Shown: positions 15,605 to 25,371 of the stretch, piece after piece
Layout: each line of letters opens with the position of its first letter
How positions within the stretch are numbered: position 1 is the stretch's first letter
Source of the DNA: Solirubrobacterales bacterium
GTDB taxonomy: Bacteria > Actinomycetota > Thermoleophilia > Solirubrobacterales > Solirubrobacteraceae
Assembly (NCBI GenBank): GCA_003151895.1
Contig: PLYX01000200.1
Location: forward strand, 1 to 32,480
Direction of reading: 5' to 3'
Length of the DNA stretch: 32,480 bases
Notes under the pieces: generated by a model
Told to the model about the DNA's origin: nothing
Seen by the model: only the letters and a program-made list of their open reading frames with translations
Database searches by the model: none
Made by a program: the position numbers and the translations under genes

Positions 15605-16734
15605 CACTCGTCCGAGCGGGATTTTGGCTCCAACACGCCAGTAACGAGGCCGAGCAACTCCTCACGTTCGCCGACGAACTGGGGCAGACGGCCGCGGGTC
15701 GTCCTGGCGTGGCGCTGGGACCAGTCAACGTGCCAAAAGCTCTCAACGCCCACTTTCAGCGGGCGCGGCGAGCGGGTGACGCCATCCTCGATCCACATGG
15801 GCAGATGCTCGACCTTGATCCCACAAAGCGATCCGAAAAACATTTCCCGTGGCTGGCACTCAACCCGCGCCCAGCGACGCAGGTGCAATGGCAGCAGTGG
15901 ATGCAGCAGGCGCTCGACCACCAACTATCCGCAGTGCTCCGTGGCTCTGCCCCACCGCCGTCATTCGTGATGACCGCGTCACCGCGTATGCAGGCTGCCC
16001 GGGGCGCTCTGGAACTCTATCCCGTGCTTGATGCAGCAACAGAAGTAACCGCTCAAGTGCCTCCCGGCACCGACTGCTGGCTGTCCGCGTCGGTGGACCG
16101 GACCTACCTCCGCGAGGAGCCACATCTGACGCGCCTCGCCAACGCCCTGCTCGCCACAGGCGCCAACGGCGTCGTGTTCCGAGCCTCTCACTCCCAGCTC
16201 CCGCCCGTGGACGATTCGCGCTATCTGCACGGGCTGCGCGAGATCGTGGAGGCGTGCGCCGAAAACGACGTCCGCCTCTACCTTCCTAACACCGGCTGGG
16301 TGGGCTGGCTGGCTATGGGCCTAGGCGCCTGGGGCTTCTCGGGCGGAATGTCTGCAACGTCGTGGGTTGACAAGGTCGCGTCTCCGATGAGACGGCCCGA
16401 ATTGCCGAGCTTGCCGTACTTCGAGCACCAGTTGCTGCGGAGCGTCCCGTGGCGAGTCCACGAACAGCTCGTCTCCGAGCCCGGCTATCAGCCTTGCGTC
16501 TGTGCGGATTGCGCGGCAATGGGCGCTAACCATGACCTCGCGCTCGCCAAGCGCCACCAACTCCGCCATGCCCACGAAGCTGGCACCGCACTAAGCGGCC
16601 TTCCACGCGCCCAGCGGCGAGCCGTTGTGGCGACTCGCCTCGATACGGCAATCGCGTTTTGTGACGGCCTGTCAAGCGCTGTTGCAGCCCGAATCGACGG
16701 CAACTTCCTCGACCGTTGGCGAGCGCTGGTGTAG
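15595..16734 (+). CDS. Hypothetical protein with CxCxxC zinc-type motif, possibly TIM-barrel/TGT-like; coupled to the kinase
   Basis: 379 aa; ATG at 15595 overlaps the kinase stop by 10 nt; 'QPCVCADCAAMGANHDLALAKRHQLRHAHEA' putative metal site; 'GANGVVFRASHSQLP...ACAENDVRLYLPNTGWVGWLAMGLGAWGFSGGMS' resembles barrel strands. Confidence 0.7.
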   Translation: MAVALVRAGFWLQHASNEAEQLLTFADELGQTAAGRPGVALGPVNVPKALNAHFQRARRAGDAILDPHGQMLDLDPTKRSEKHFPWLALNPRPATQVQWQQWMQQALDHQLSAVLRGSAPPPSFVMTASPRMQAARGALELYPVLDAATEVTAQVPPGTDCWLSASVDRTYLREEPHLTRLANALLATGANGVVFRASHSQLPPVDDSRYLHGLREIVEACAENDVRLYLPNTGWVGWLAMGLGAWGFSGGMSATSWVDKVASPMRRPELPSLPYFEHQLLRSVPWRVHEQLVSEPGYQPCVCADCAAMGANHDLALAKRHQLRHAHEAGTALSGLPRAQRRAVVATRLDTAIAFCDGLSSAVAARIDGNFLDRWRALV

Positions 16735-17496
16735 CTACTGAGCGTCTATCGCAGCGGCTTCAGTCTCAGCAACAGCCCAGGCCCGCTCTGCTATGAGCGC
16801 GCGGAGCCAACGATGGCGACGGCCTGCGGCCGGCGGGGTGACCACACGCAGACTGCCGTCGGTCCCGAGCACAGCAAGCCCGACCCCAAACTGTCTGAAG
16901 TACCCGACGGCGGCCACGGCCGGTCGGGCTCGGGCCTGATCGAGCACCACCCAAGAGCGATCTGCGCTGAGCGCAAAATTGTCGGCCTGCTTCAGCGCGT
17001 CGCGCCACTTGCTGAGCTTTAGCTCAACAGCAGTGACGTGCGCCACCACCGGCCGCCACCTCCCGGTCGCGCGAGCTGCGTCACCTGTCAATTCCACGAC
17101 GCCTAGCTCCTGGAGAGGTCGCAGCGTCGAACGAGACAGCGCACCCGGCGTGGAGCCGACCTTGTGAGCGAGCGTGCCAATCCGCATAGAGCGGTCACAT
17201 CGCAACAGGTCCAGAACGCGGATGCGCAGTGGGGAGCAGAGGGGACCGACATCGCTTGCCAGCCGATGCTTCAGGGCCGAGTGATCAAAGCGCACAGCCA
17301 CGAGGTCTGCGATGCCGACCGCCGCTGGCACCTCGGGGACCACGAGATGAGAAATCTCCGAACGAGGCATGAGACGTCCAACCTGGCTGGCTACCAGCGA
17401 GGTCATCTCTGCCTCCCACCGGAACGCTGCCCGTATCGGCGATCCGCGGTGGGACGGTACCTCAGTTACGGTGGTGGTGGTCGCGGCTAGCGGCAC
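16735..17496 (-). CDS. Winged-helix protein with ExK nuclease-like C-terminal region
   Basis: 253 aa; HTH 'CSPLRIRVLDLLRCDRSMRIGTLAHKVGSTPGALSRSTLRPLQELGVVEL'; 'VTAVELKLSKWRDALKQADNFALSADRSWVVLDQ' resembles a PD-(D/E)XK E-x-K strand and helix. Confidence 0.55.
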   Translation of the reverse strand: MPLAATTTTVTEVPSHRGSPIRAAFRWEAEMTSLVASQVGRLMPRSEISHLVVPEVPAAVGIADLVAVRFDHSALKHRLASDVGPLCSPLRIRVLDLLRCDRSMRIGTLAHKVGSTPGALSRSTLRPLQELGVVELTGDAARATGRWRPVVAHVTAVELKLSKWRDALKQADNFALSADRSWVVLDQARARPAVAAVGYFRQFGVGLAVLGTDGSLRVVTPPAAGRRHRWLRALIAERAWAVAETEAAAIDAQ

Positions 17497-17810
17497 GAAG
17501 ACTCGGTGGTTCGCTGAGGATGGCTGGAACTCCTCATGCGTGCAACACGGCCTGCACTGATTCGAGGCTCATTTGGGCTGGGCTCGGGGCTCTCACCTAG
17601 GCTGCGCACAGTAGCCGAGGTGGCTCGAAGCTGGGTTGCTGCTGGCTTCCGTCTGAGCGAGCAGGACCGTTAGGCGAGGCCGGGCAGGAGCAACCGGTCG
17701 GAGGCGGGTCATTCTCGGCGTTGACAGGCCCCCGTCATAGACTCAGGGACGCGCAGCTGCTCGCGATCGAGCAGGCCAGGCCCACATCGACGAGACTCAC
17801 TGGGGGCTCT

Positions 17811-18953
17811 CTAGGCGGCGTTGTCGATCAGGACCAAACGCCGGCCGTCGGGCAGCACGCCGTCGGGGTAGGTTGCGGCGAGCTTCTGCGCTCGCGCGCG
17901 GTCGCGCACGCGCTGAAGCGAATAGAGGGCGGAGAAGAACACGTCGTCACGCTTGAGCGTGTCCTGCGCACGGGCCTTCTGGTTGTAGACCGTGCTCTCG
18001 CTGACCTTGCGCCGCGCGGCGATGTCGGGCACCTCGCTGTCGTTGAAGAAGTAGCTGTCGATCACCTCGCGCTGCGCGCTTGGCAATCGGCCGACCGCGA
18101 GACGGCAGGCTTCGCGCACCGGGTCGTGCGCGAAGAATTCCTCGACCACATCGAAGACGTCACGCATGCGAATTCGCGCGCGCCACTCGCGGTAGCCGCC
18201 GCGTTCGCTCATCTCGGGGCCCTCGACGGCCTCGAAGCCGGCCAGGGCGTTCTGGATCGCTTCGGCCTCGGCGACTGAGGCGCCGCTGGTCAGCGCCTCG
18301 GGCAGTTCGCCGCGGAGCTTGTCGAGTGCGCGCTGGGCGATTGTCTCGCGCAGCCAGGAGAAGAACCTCGCGGGCGGTTTCGCCGGGTAGCGAAAGACGG
18401 CCTCAAGCGCCGCTTCGCGTGTCACGTCATACAGGCGTTCGCGCTCGACGTGGCGGATCATCCGCGCCTCCTCTCGGTTCGCCCAGCTGACGTCGCGCGG
18501 CTGCGCGCTGATACCGCCGTGCGCGGTGACGAAGGCCTTGCTGACGCTGCGCCTCACCGGCTCGAACACGAGCATGAGGAAGATCACCAGGTGCTCGTTG
18601 GCGGCGGGATCGCGGCGCACCGTCGCAATCAGCGGTTCCAGCCAGCGCTGCTTCTCCGCCGCTCCCTTCATCGCCTCCAGCCACTTCCAGTGTTCGAGCA
18701 GTTTGCCGACGGGCTCGCCGTGCGGTAGGCGTTCGAGCTCAGCCAGGCGGCGGATCAGCGCGACCGTCTGTGCGTCGTGCGCCTCGAAGGCCTTGCGCCG
18801 CGCCGGCACGAAGGAGAGCTCGCGGCTGTAGAGCACTTTCGGCTCCTCCCCGTCCGGCAGACTCTCCTCGAACTCCTCTTCGCGCACGCGGCGCTGGCTG
18901 GATGCGAGATCCGGTCGCCAGCGGTTGTCAACTATTCGGTCAAAGTTCGCCAT
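17811..18953 (-). CDS. Sigma-70-like factor
   Basis: 380 aa; region-2-like 'REAALEAVFRYPAKPPARFFSWLRETIAQRALDKLR' and region-4-like 'LPSAQREVIDSYFFNDSEVPDIAARRKVSESTVYNQKARAQDTLKRDDVF'. Confidence 0.65.
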   Translation of the reverse strand: MANFDRIVDNRWRPDLASSQRRVREEEFEESLPDGEEPKVLYSRELSFVPARRKAFEAHDAQTVALIRRLAELERLPHGEPVGKLLEHWKWLEAMKGAAEKQRWLEPLIATVRRDPAANEHLVIFLMLVFEPVRRSVSKAFVTAHGGISAQPRDVSWANREEARMIRHVERERLYDVTREAALEAVFRYPAKPPARFFSWLRETIAQRALDKLRGELPEALTSGASVAEAEAIQNALAGFEAVEGPEMSERGGYREWRARIRMRDVFDVVEEFFAHDPVREACRLAVGRLPSAQREVIDSYFFNDSEVPDIAARRKVSESTVYNQKARAQDTLKRDDVFFSALYSLQRVRDRARAQKLAATYPDGVLPDGRRLVLIDNAA

Positions 18954-19162
18954 GCTGCCTCCTGTTTATAGGGTGATCGCCGGACCACAACTCCGGCCTC
19001 TAACCCCACAGAACAGAGGCGATCTCTACTCCCGAAGCGATTGCCCGGGCGCGACCGCGTTGGCGGAACTGGTCGTGGGTCAACGAGCGCCTCATCGCGC
19101 TCGTCGCGGGCGCCGCACCGGCGGCTAAAGAGGCAGCCGGACCCGGCGCCTATCGTGAAGCC

Positions 19163-20113
19163 GTGTCCGACCCGCGCAAGCACCACTTCGTGGCGCAGGT
19201 TTATCAGCGAGGATTCGCGCGCCGCAAAGGCAAGTCCTTTTAGGTGCGCGTCCTGAACAAGAGATCAGGAGAGGGCGGCATCCGCAACGTGCGCGACGCG
19301 TTCTCGCAACGCGACTGGAACACGATCAAGACCAAGGAGGGGCTAAAGGAGTTTGGCGTCGAGCGTGTCTTGGCCGAGTTCATCGACGCTGAGGCGGCGT
19401 CCGCTCTGGAAGCGACGCGCGAGCACCAATTCCCCTTGAGCCGCCCCGATCGGGAGGCCCTCGCGATGTTCATGTCCGCTCAGCTATCGCGAGGCCGGGC
19501 AGTGCGCGAGGGATTGGCCGAGTCGATCGTCGAGGTCAACCGTCTGCTGCTTCGTATGGGAGCTGTCAACTACTCAGACGAGCGGTTGCGCGAGATCACC
19601 GGCCAGGAGCCCTCAGCCGAGCTGCGGGAGATGGTGGAGAACAGCGAGAAGTACGTCGAGATCCAGCCGACGAACGCAATGCTCCTGCACGCGATGTTTT
19701 CGGACGTCCAAGAGCTCGCTGAAATGATCGACAGGCGGACGTGGACGCTGGCGCGATTTGACTCGCCCTGTCTCTTCACGGGAGAGCACCCGTTCGTCCG
19801 CATCAACCCGTCCGGCGAGTCCATCGGGTTCGGCGTCGTGACGGCCGAGCAGCTGTATCTGCCGACGTCGCCTACCCAGGCCGTAGTGCTCTCCCATCCT
19901 TGGACGTCCTGGCCGGAGGCGCGCGTCGAGGGCGCCGAGGAGCTGGCGACGCGGCTCAATTGGGCGATGCTAAGCCATCCGTCGAATGAAGAGCTTCTGC
20001 TCCATCCAGACGTGCCGGGCCATCCGTTGCCGTCACCGGCGCTGCTCGCGAGAAACAGCGTGTGGCCATGGGGAGAGGATCCCGAGGCGAGTCGGGGACC
20101 TCCAGGCGCGTGA
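19163..20113 (+). pseudogene. DUF4238-like protein interrupted by an in-frame TAG
   Basis: GTG at 19163 gives 'VSDPRKHHFVAQVYQRGFARRKGKSF', then TAG at 19241-19243, then 289 aa of open frame in the same phase; 'KHHFVAQVYQRGFA' is the DUF4238 N-terminal signature. Confidence 0.65.
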
Positions 20114-20155
20114 CGACGCCGGGTCCGTCGTGTGCCCTCTCATAGGATCACCGGG

Positions 20156-20755
20156 ATGCCAGGCGATCACCCGATAAGCCCCGAGGACCGAGAGCGCTAT
20201 TCCAAAGTCCTCGAAGAAATGGCGCACCGGCTCCGGGGCGCCCGAGAACATCTCGACGCTGAGCCCACGGTGGCGACCGTGGAGTACACCGCTCTCCAGC
20301 TTCGCAAGGTGCTGGAGCTGATCGTCATGGCCTCACTCGTAACGAACCGAGTCGCCATCGAAGGGATCAGTCAGGCGCTCGCGCGGGCCGACACCGACCA
20401 AGCACGAAGGCTGGCTCGGAAGGCAAACGCCTACTACTGGCCGAAGGCCACGGAGGTCAAGAACGACGGCTCCTTGGGGCCGGTCCCCGACGACGAGGTG
20501 TTGTCGGAGGAAGAATGGGGCAGAGCTTTTGGTCGGGCAAGCGATCTTCTGCACGCCGACAACCCCTACGCACCGCCCGTGGACATTCTGGCTGAGCACG
20601 TGGCACTAGCCGAGATTGAGCGTCGTCTGACGGGCCTGTTGGCGCAGCACGTCATGCTGTTGGCTGGCGCAGATCACCTGCTGATGGGCCAGATATCCGC
20701 CGACGAGGTAGCGGTGATCACGATGCACCGTGCACCCGAGTACAGTTCGATCTAA
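20156..20755 (+). CDS. Hypothetical helical protein
   Basis: ~199 aa open frame beginning 'MPGDHPISPEDRERYSKVLEEMAHRLRGAREHLDAEPTVATVEYTALQLRKVLELIVMASLV'; no family recognised. Confidence 0.5.
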   Translation: MPGDHPISPEDRERYSKVLEEMAHRLRGAREHLDAEPTVATVEYTALQLRKVLELIVMASLVTNRVAIEGISQALARADTDQARRLARKANAYYWPKATEVKNDGSLGPVPDDEVLSEEEWGRAFGRASDLLHADNPYAPPVDILAEHVALAEIERRLTGLLAQHVMLLAGADHLLMGQISADEVAVITMHRAPEYSSI

Positions 20756-21336
20756 CCCCTGGGCAGGGGACGGGGCGTGGCGCCGAAGCGCGCTCGGACG
20801 GTCCGGCCCGTGATCAGGCTTTGCAGGGCCGCACACAGACGCTCGCCTACCGGCACCATGAGGTCAAGGTGGATTTCTTTCCCGGCCCAGATGAAGGTCG
20901 AGAAATCCCCGACCCAGGTCGTCATGTAGTACCGGGACTCAGTTCCCACCCGGCGCACGAAGGCGTTGCCGCCGGGGATGCGGTCGTCTATCGAGTTCCA
21001 GTCCCGGCCGATGCGCCCGCCGAAGTGCTCTCGAACGTTCCGCATGCTTTTTGCGTGCGGCAGATGGCGATCGAACAGCTCAATGGCCTCCCGTAGACCA
21101 GCGTCCGTGGTGAGCTTCGCTGCTGCTTGGCAGGACTCCCGCAACCAGCGCACCGCCAGTAGCAGGAACCTGAGATCGGCCTCCCGCCGAGAACCTGTCG
21201 TGAAAAAGGCATCATCCTGCTCGGAACAATGCGCCACCCGATCACGCTGCATCCTGATCGCCTGCATGGCGTTTGTGGCTGACAGGTGGTGCAGCTCTAG
21301 CTGGTGCTGCTGGTCTGGCGTCAAGGTAGCCGCCAT
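20752..21336 (-). CDS. Hypothetical protein
   Basis: 194 aa; convergent 4-nt overlap with the preceding gene. Confidence 0.5.
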   Translation of the reverse strand: MAATLTPDQQHQLELHHLSATNAMQAIRMQRDRVAHCSEQDDAFFTTGSRREADLRFLLLAVRWLRESCQAAAKLTTDAGLREAIELFDRHLPHAKSMRNVREHFGGRIGRDWNSIDDRIPGGNAFVRRVGTESRYYMTTWVGDFSTFIWAGKEIHLDLMVPVGERLCAALQSLITGRTVRARFGATPRPLPRG

Positions 21337-22279
21337 GGCCCGACGGCGATGGTATGGGCGCCGGACAGCGCTCTGGCTACTGGTGAGCAGAAGCGCTTTG
21401 GGTGCAGCTCGCGGATGCCACGTCAGGGACGTTTTCGGCCAGCCCGTTCCAGCTCACGCACACGATCCCGCAGCCGTCCGACACACGGGCAGCGGTAAGT
21501 GATGAGCGTGCCCATCTGCCGTCGAACAACAGCTGTCGGCGGTCAGCCTGCGGCAAACCCTCAACCAACCAGCCAGTTCTCGCGCCAATCTCGCGCCAGT
21601 CCTACCGCGGACCGAGCGGTCTCCTGCGGTTTCTAGCGGTATCGAGGCATCCAGATCCCCTGGCGAAACCCGCCCAGATCCCGCGTAACAAAGCCAAATC
21701 TGGCTCTATAGAGCGAAAGATCGGCCGCGCCAGAACGTAGCGACCTCAAGCGCGGTTGGGATTTCGAGACCAATACAGCCGGATCTTGATGTGATGTCCA
21801 GTTCGACCAGCAGGCCAAGCTGGCCGGCCGAGTTTCAGCCCCCCGCCGACCCCCCGCCCCGTGCGCCTGCGAAGCCCGCGCCCGCGCACCTAGGTCCGCG
21901 AGCGACAGGGGCCGTGCGGGCGGCCCGCGGAGGATGCGCGAGCTGACCCGGAGGGTGCCCACGTGCACGAGCTCCCCTGACTCCAGCGCCCGCCTGCGCG
22001 GATCGTCGTCCATGTGCTCGCTGGCGATCACGACGAGCGGCCGGCTCGCGCCGTGCTCGGAGCGGACCCGGCAGGCTGCTGGAGTGCTCCAGCGCCGTGC
22101 CGGGCTCGAGCTGCAGGTCCCCCCAGCCCGCTCACCGGCCTACCGATGAGCCGCGATGACTACCGCTACCCCGCGTAGCAAGGGCCTCCGTAGACCTAGC
22201 TCCACGCCACGAAGTCGACCGGCGGTGCGTCCAGATCCCAAGGTTCTTCAATGCGATAGACGGTCGCGGATGTTTGGCA

Positions 22280-22353
<74 letters not shown>

Positions 22354-22492
22354 TCGCACCACATGTTCTAGCAAAAAGAAGGCCCTCCCATAAGTCCCGG
22401 GTGTCGAATTCCACCGGCGCCCCTCCTTGTCGTTCAGGGCAACCCTCCCGTCGCTCGCCTTAAAACCCTATTGCCTTTACGATCCTCGCCTC

Positions 22493-23422
22493 ATGCGCAC
22501 AGCTGTGGTCGATATCGGCACGAACTCCACCCGTTTGCTCGTGGCGGACGTCGATCGCGCGTCGGGCGCGGTCGAGGAACTGCACCGCGAGTCGCAGGTG
22601 ACGCGTCTCGGCGACCGGGTGGATGCGGGCGGCAGGCTCTCCGAGGAGGCGATAAAGCGTGTGTTCGCCACGCTCGCCCATTACCGCGCCACGATCGACC
22701 GCTTCGACTGCGAGGCGAACCTCGCGGTGCTCACCTCCGCTGTCCGCGACGCCTCCAACGGCGCCGAGTTCACAAAGCGGGTGCGCTCGGAGTTCGGCCT
22801 CGACGCTCGTGTGCTCTCCGGCGACGAAGAGGCCCAGCTCACGTTTCTCGGCGCGATGAGCGACCGTGACGGCTCCTCGAATGAGCCGACCGTCGTGATC
22901 GACATCGGAGGGGGCTCGACCGAGTTCATCGTGGGCGCCGAACACACCGCCTCCTTCCATGTGTCGGTGCAAGCGGGGGTGTTGCGTATGAGCGAGCGCC
23001 ACATCCACACCGACCCGCCCTCCCCGCACGAGTTGCAGGATCTCGCCGCCGACACGCGCACGATCTTCCTTGGCGGCCTGCCCCCAGAGCAGTGCTCGTC
23101 GGTGACGCGCGGCATCGCCGTGGCGGGTACCGCCACCTCGGCCGCCGCCATCGACCAGGAGCTCAACCCCTACGACCCCGAGCGTGTGCACGGCTACCCC
23201 CTGTTGCTCGCCACGGTCGAACTGCTCATCGCACGTCTCGCCGACATGACCGAAGCCCGGCGCCGCCAGGTGGTGGGGTTGCATCCCGACCGGGCCCCCA
23301 CGATCGTCGCCGGGATGATCCTGCTGGACGAGGCGATGAAGGCGTTCGACTTGGACCATGTGGAGGTCTCAGAGCACGACATCCTGCGCGGCGGGGCGCT
23401 CCGTCTCGCCGGGATGGGTTGA
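22493..23422 (+). CDS. Ppx/GppA-family exopolyphosphatase / pppGpp phosphatase
   Basis: 'MRTAVVDIGTNSTRLLVADV', 'TSAVRDASNGAEF', 'LSGDEEAQLTFLGA', 'VVIDIGGGSTEFIVG', 'VAGTATSAAAIDQ'. Confidence 0.9.
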   Translation: MRTAVVDIGTNSTRLLVADVDRASGAVEELHRESQVTRLGDRVDAGGRLSEEAIKRVFATLAHYRATIDRFDCEANLAVLTSAVRDASNGAEFTKRVRSEFGLDARVLSGDEEAQLTFLGAMSDRDGSSNEPTVVIDIGGGSTEFIVGAEHTASFHVSVQAGVLRMSERHIHTDPPSPHELQDLAADTRTIFLGGLPPEQCSSVTRGIAVAGTATSAAAIDQELNPYDPERVHGYPLLLATVELLIARLADMTEARRRQVVGLHPDRAPTIVAGMILLDEAMKAFDLDHVEVSEHDILRGGALRLAGMG

Positions 23423-23442
23423 CCCCGTCGGACTGCCCCCCG

Positions 23443-25107
23443 TCAGGCGAGGTTCGACTTGCGCGGGTAGGCGATGGTGGGGTCGGTGAGCACGTTCACG
23501 AGCGCCGGCCTGCCCGACTGGAACGCCCGTTCGAGCGCGGACGCCACGTCCTGCGGGCGCTCCACGAACTCACCATGGCCACCGAGCGCTTCAACCATCT
23601 GGTCATAACGGGTGCCGGGGCGCAGATCGGCCGCGACCGAATACCCATAGAGGAACTCCATCGGGTGCTTCTCGAGCGCCCAGATCCCGTTGTTGCCCAT
23701 CACCCCCACCACGTTCACGCCGTGTCGTGCGAGCGTGTCGAACTCCATCCCGGAGAACCCGAACGCGCCGTCGCCGAGCAGCAGCACCACCTGACGGTCG
23801 GGGTGGGCGAGCTTCGCCGCGAGCGCATACCCGGGTCCGGTGCCAAGACACCCGAACGGCCCCGGGTCAAGCCAGCAGCCGGGCTTGTAGCTGTCGATCA
23901 CGCGTCCCGCATAGGACACGAAGTCGCCGCCGTCCCCGATCACGATCGCGTCGCGGTCGAGCACCTTTCCGAGCTCCGCATACAGCCGCATCGGGTGAAG
24001 CGGCGCGCGATCGTCCTCGAGCTCACCGCGCTCTACCTCGCGCCGCTCGGTCTCGGCGGCCCGCAGGCCCGCCACCCAGCGCTCGCTGTGGAGCGCCTTG
24101 CCGCCTGCCGCCGTGCGCAGATCGCCGAGCGTAAGGGACAGCTCGCCGTACAGCTCCGCCGCCGGCTCGCGCGGATGCCTGCGCTGCGGCTCGGCCACGT
24201 CGATCGCCACGATCGCTGTGTCATCGCCGAACGAGCCGCCGAAGCCGAGCCGGAAGTCCATCGGCACGCCTATCACGAGCGCCACGTCGGCGTCTTTCAA
24301 CGCCTGTGAGCGGGTGCGCGAGAAGAACAGCTCGTGGTCGGCCCCCACGCACCCTCGTGCGAGACCGTTCAGGAACACGGGAATCCGCAGCGTCTCGGCG
24401 AGCTCGAGCAGCGCCTGCTCGCCATGGCCCCAGTAGAGGTCGGTGCCCGCCATCACCACCGGTCGCTCGGCCTCCCTCAAGAGGGTCGCAGCCCGTTGGG
24501 TTGCCCCAAAATCGGCCCCTATGTTGCCCTGCCCACCCTGCTGTGGCCCAGGCTCGGGCTCGGGCGCGCTCATGAACACGTGGTCGAGCGGGAAGTCGAT
24601 GAACGTGGGTCCCCCGTGCGGCGCGACGGCGCTCGCCAGGGCCTCGTCGACCAGACCGGGGATCTCGGCGGTGGACTGCGCCGTCGTCGCGAGCTTGCAC
24701 AGGGGCCTCACGAACGGGACGTGGTCGATCTCCTGGAGCGACCCCTGCCCCCAGCGCATCGCGGGGGCCCGGCCGCCGAGCACGAGCATCGGCGTGTGGT
24801 TGGCCTGAGCGCTTGCGATCGCGCTCATTCCGTTGGTCACGCCCGGCCCTGCCGTCAGCGCGCACACCCCCGGCTCGCGCGTCACCTTCGCCCAACCCTC
24901 CGCCGCGAACGCGGCGGTCTGCTCGTGGCGCACGTCCACGATCTCGATGCCCTCCTCGCGGCAGCCGTCGTAGATCGAGAACAGGTGGCCGCCCGACAGC
25001 GTGAACAGCTTGCTCACGCCATGCGCCTTCAAGCGGCGTGCGATCAAGCGTCCGCCGTGCAGCTCTTGAACCTGATCGGTGCTCTCTTGCGCGCTCTGCG
25101 TGGACAT
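23443..25107 (-). CDS. Thiamine-pyrophosphate-dependent enzyme, acetolactate-synthase-like
   Basis: 554 aa; '[36 protein letters not shown]' and the TPP motif '[38 protein letters not shown]'. Confidence 0.9.
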   Translation of the reverse strand: MSTQSAQESTDQVQELHGGRLIARRLKAHGVSKLFTLSGGHLFSIYDGCREEGIEIVDVRHEQTAAFAAEGWAKVTREPGVCALTAGPGVTNGMSAIASAQANHTPMLVLGGRAPAMRWGQGSLQEIDHVPFVRPLCKLATTAQSTAEIPGLVDEALASAVAPHGGPTFIDFPLDHVFMSAPEPEPGPQQGGQGNIGADFGATQRAATLLREAERPVVMAGTDLYWGHGEQALLELAETLRIPVFLNGLARGCVGADHELFFSRTRSQALKDADVALVIGVPMDFRLGFGGSFGDDTAIVAIDVAEPQRRHPREPAAELYGELSLTLGDLRTAAGGKALHSERWVAGLRAAETERREVERGELEDDRAPLHPMRLYAELGKVLDRDAIVIGDGGDFVSYAGRVIDSYKPGCWLDPGPFGCLGTGPGYALAAKLAHPDRQVVLLLGDGAFGFSGMEFDTLARHGVNVVGVMGNNGIWALEKHPMEFLYGYSVAADLRPGTRYDQMVEALGGHGEFVERPQDVASALERAFQSGRPALVNVLTDPTIAYPRKSNLA

Positions 25108-25147
25108 CTACGTCCGCGACTCTACCGAGCACGGTGCCCACGCGATA

Positions 25148-25231
25148 TGCCCGGGGTGGGACTCGAACCCACACGCCCTTGCGGACTATCGATTTTAAGT
25201 CGACGGCGTCTTCCAATTCCGCCACCCGGGC
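25148..25231 (-). tRNA. tRNA-Leu (TAA)
   Basis: Reverse complement GCCCGGGTGGCGGAATTGG...ACTTAAAATC...CCCACCCCGGGCA; 84 nt, long variable arm; anticodon TAA. Confidence 0.92.
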
Positions 25232-25371
25232 GAGCCTTTGGCACTCTAGTCCAGTCGCTGTCGATCGTGTCCGGCACGGCTCCACCCGGAGGGGGCGATG
25301 ACGCTTCAGAAAGACCGCAACTCCACCATTGGTACGGTGTCTGTAGGAGTAAGAGCAGCGAAAGGACCGCC

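Noticed and set aside
1-22279. CRISPR array or cas genes in the defence-like region
   Set aside because: No regularly spaced repeats or Cas signatures seen.
1-22279. Integrase, transposase or complete prophage
   Set aside because: No recognisable integrase, transposase, terminase or capsid gene in the translations; the portal-like gene is alone.
21337-22279. Several short ORFs on both strands
   Set aside because: Arg/Ser/Pro-rich translations without recognisable motifs or RBS; treated as non-coding or degraded.
22460-23359. 299-aa minus-strand ORF
   Set aside because: Antisense shadow of the Ppx/GppA gene.
24334-25371. Long upstream extension of the sigma-factor ORF (MVGPHAPSC…), 883 aa in total
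   Set aside because: Antisense to the TPP-enzyme gene and runs through tRNA-Leu; the GTG at 25372 with an AAAGGA RBS is the better start.
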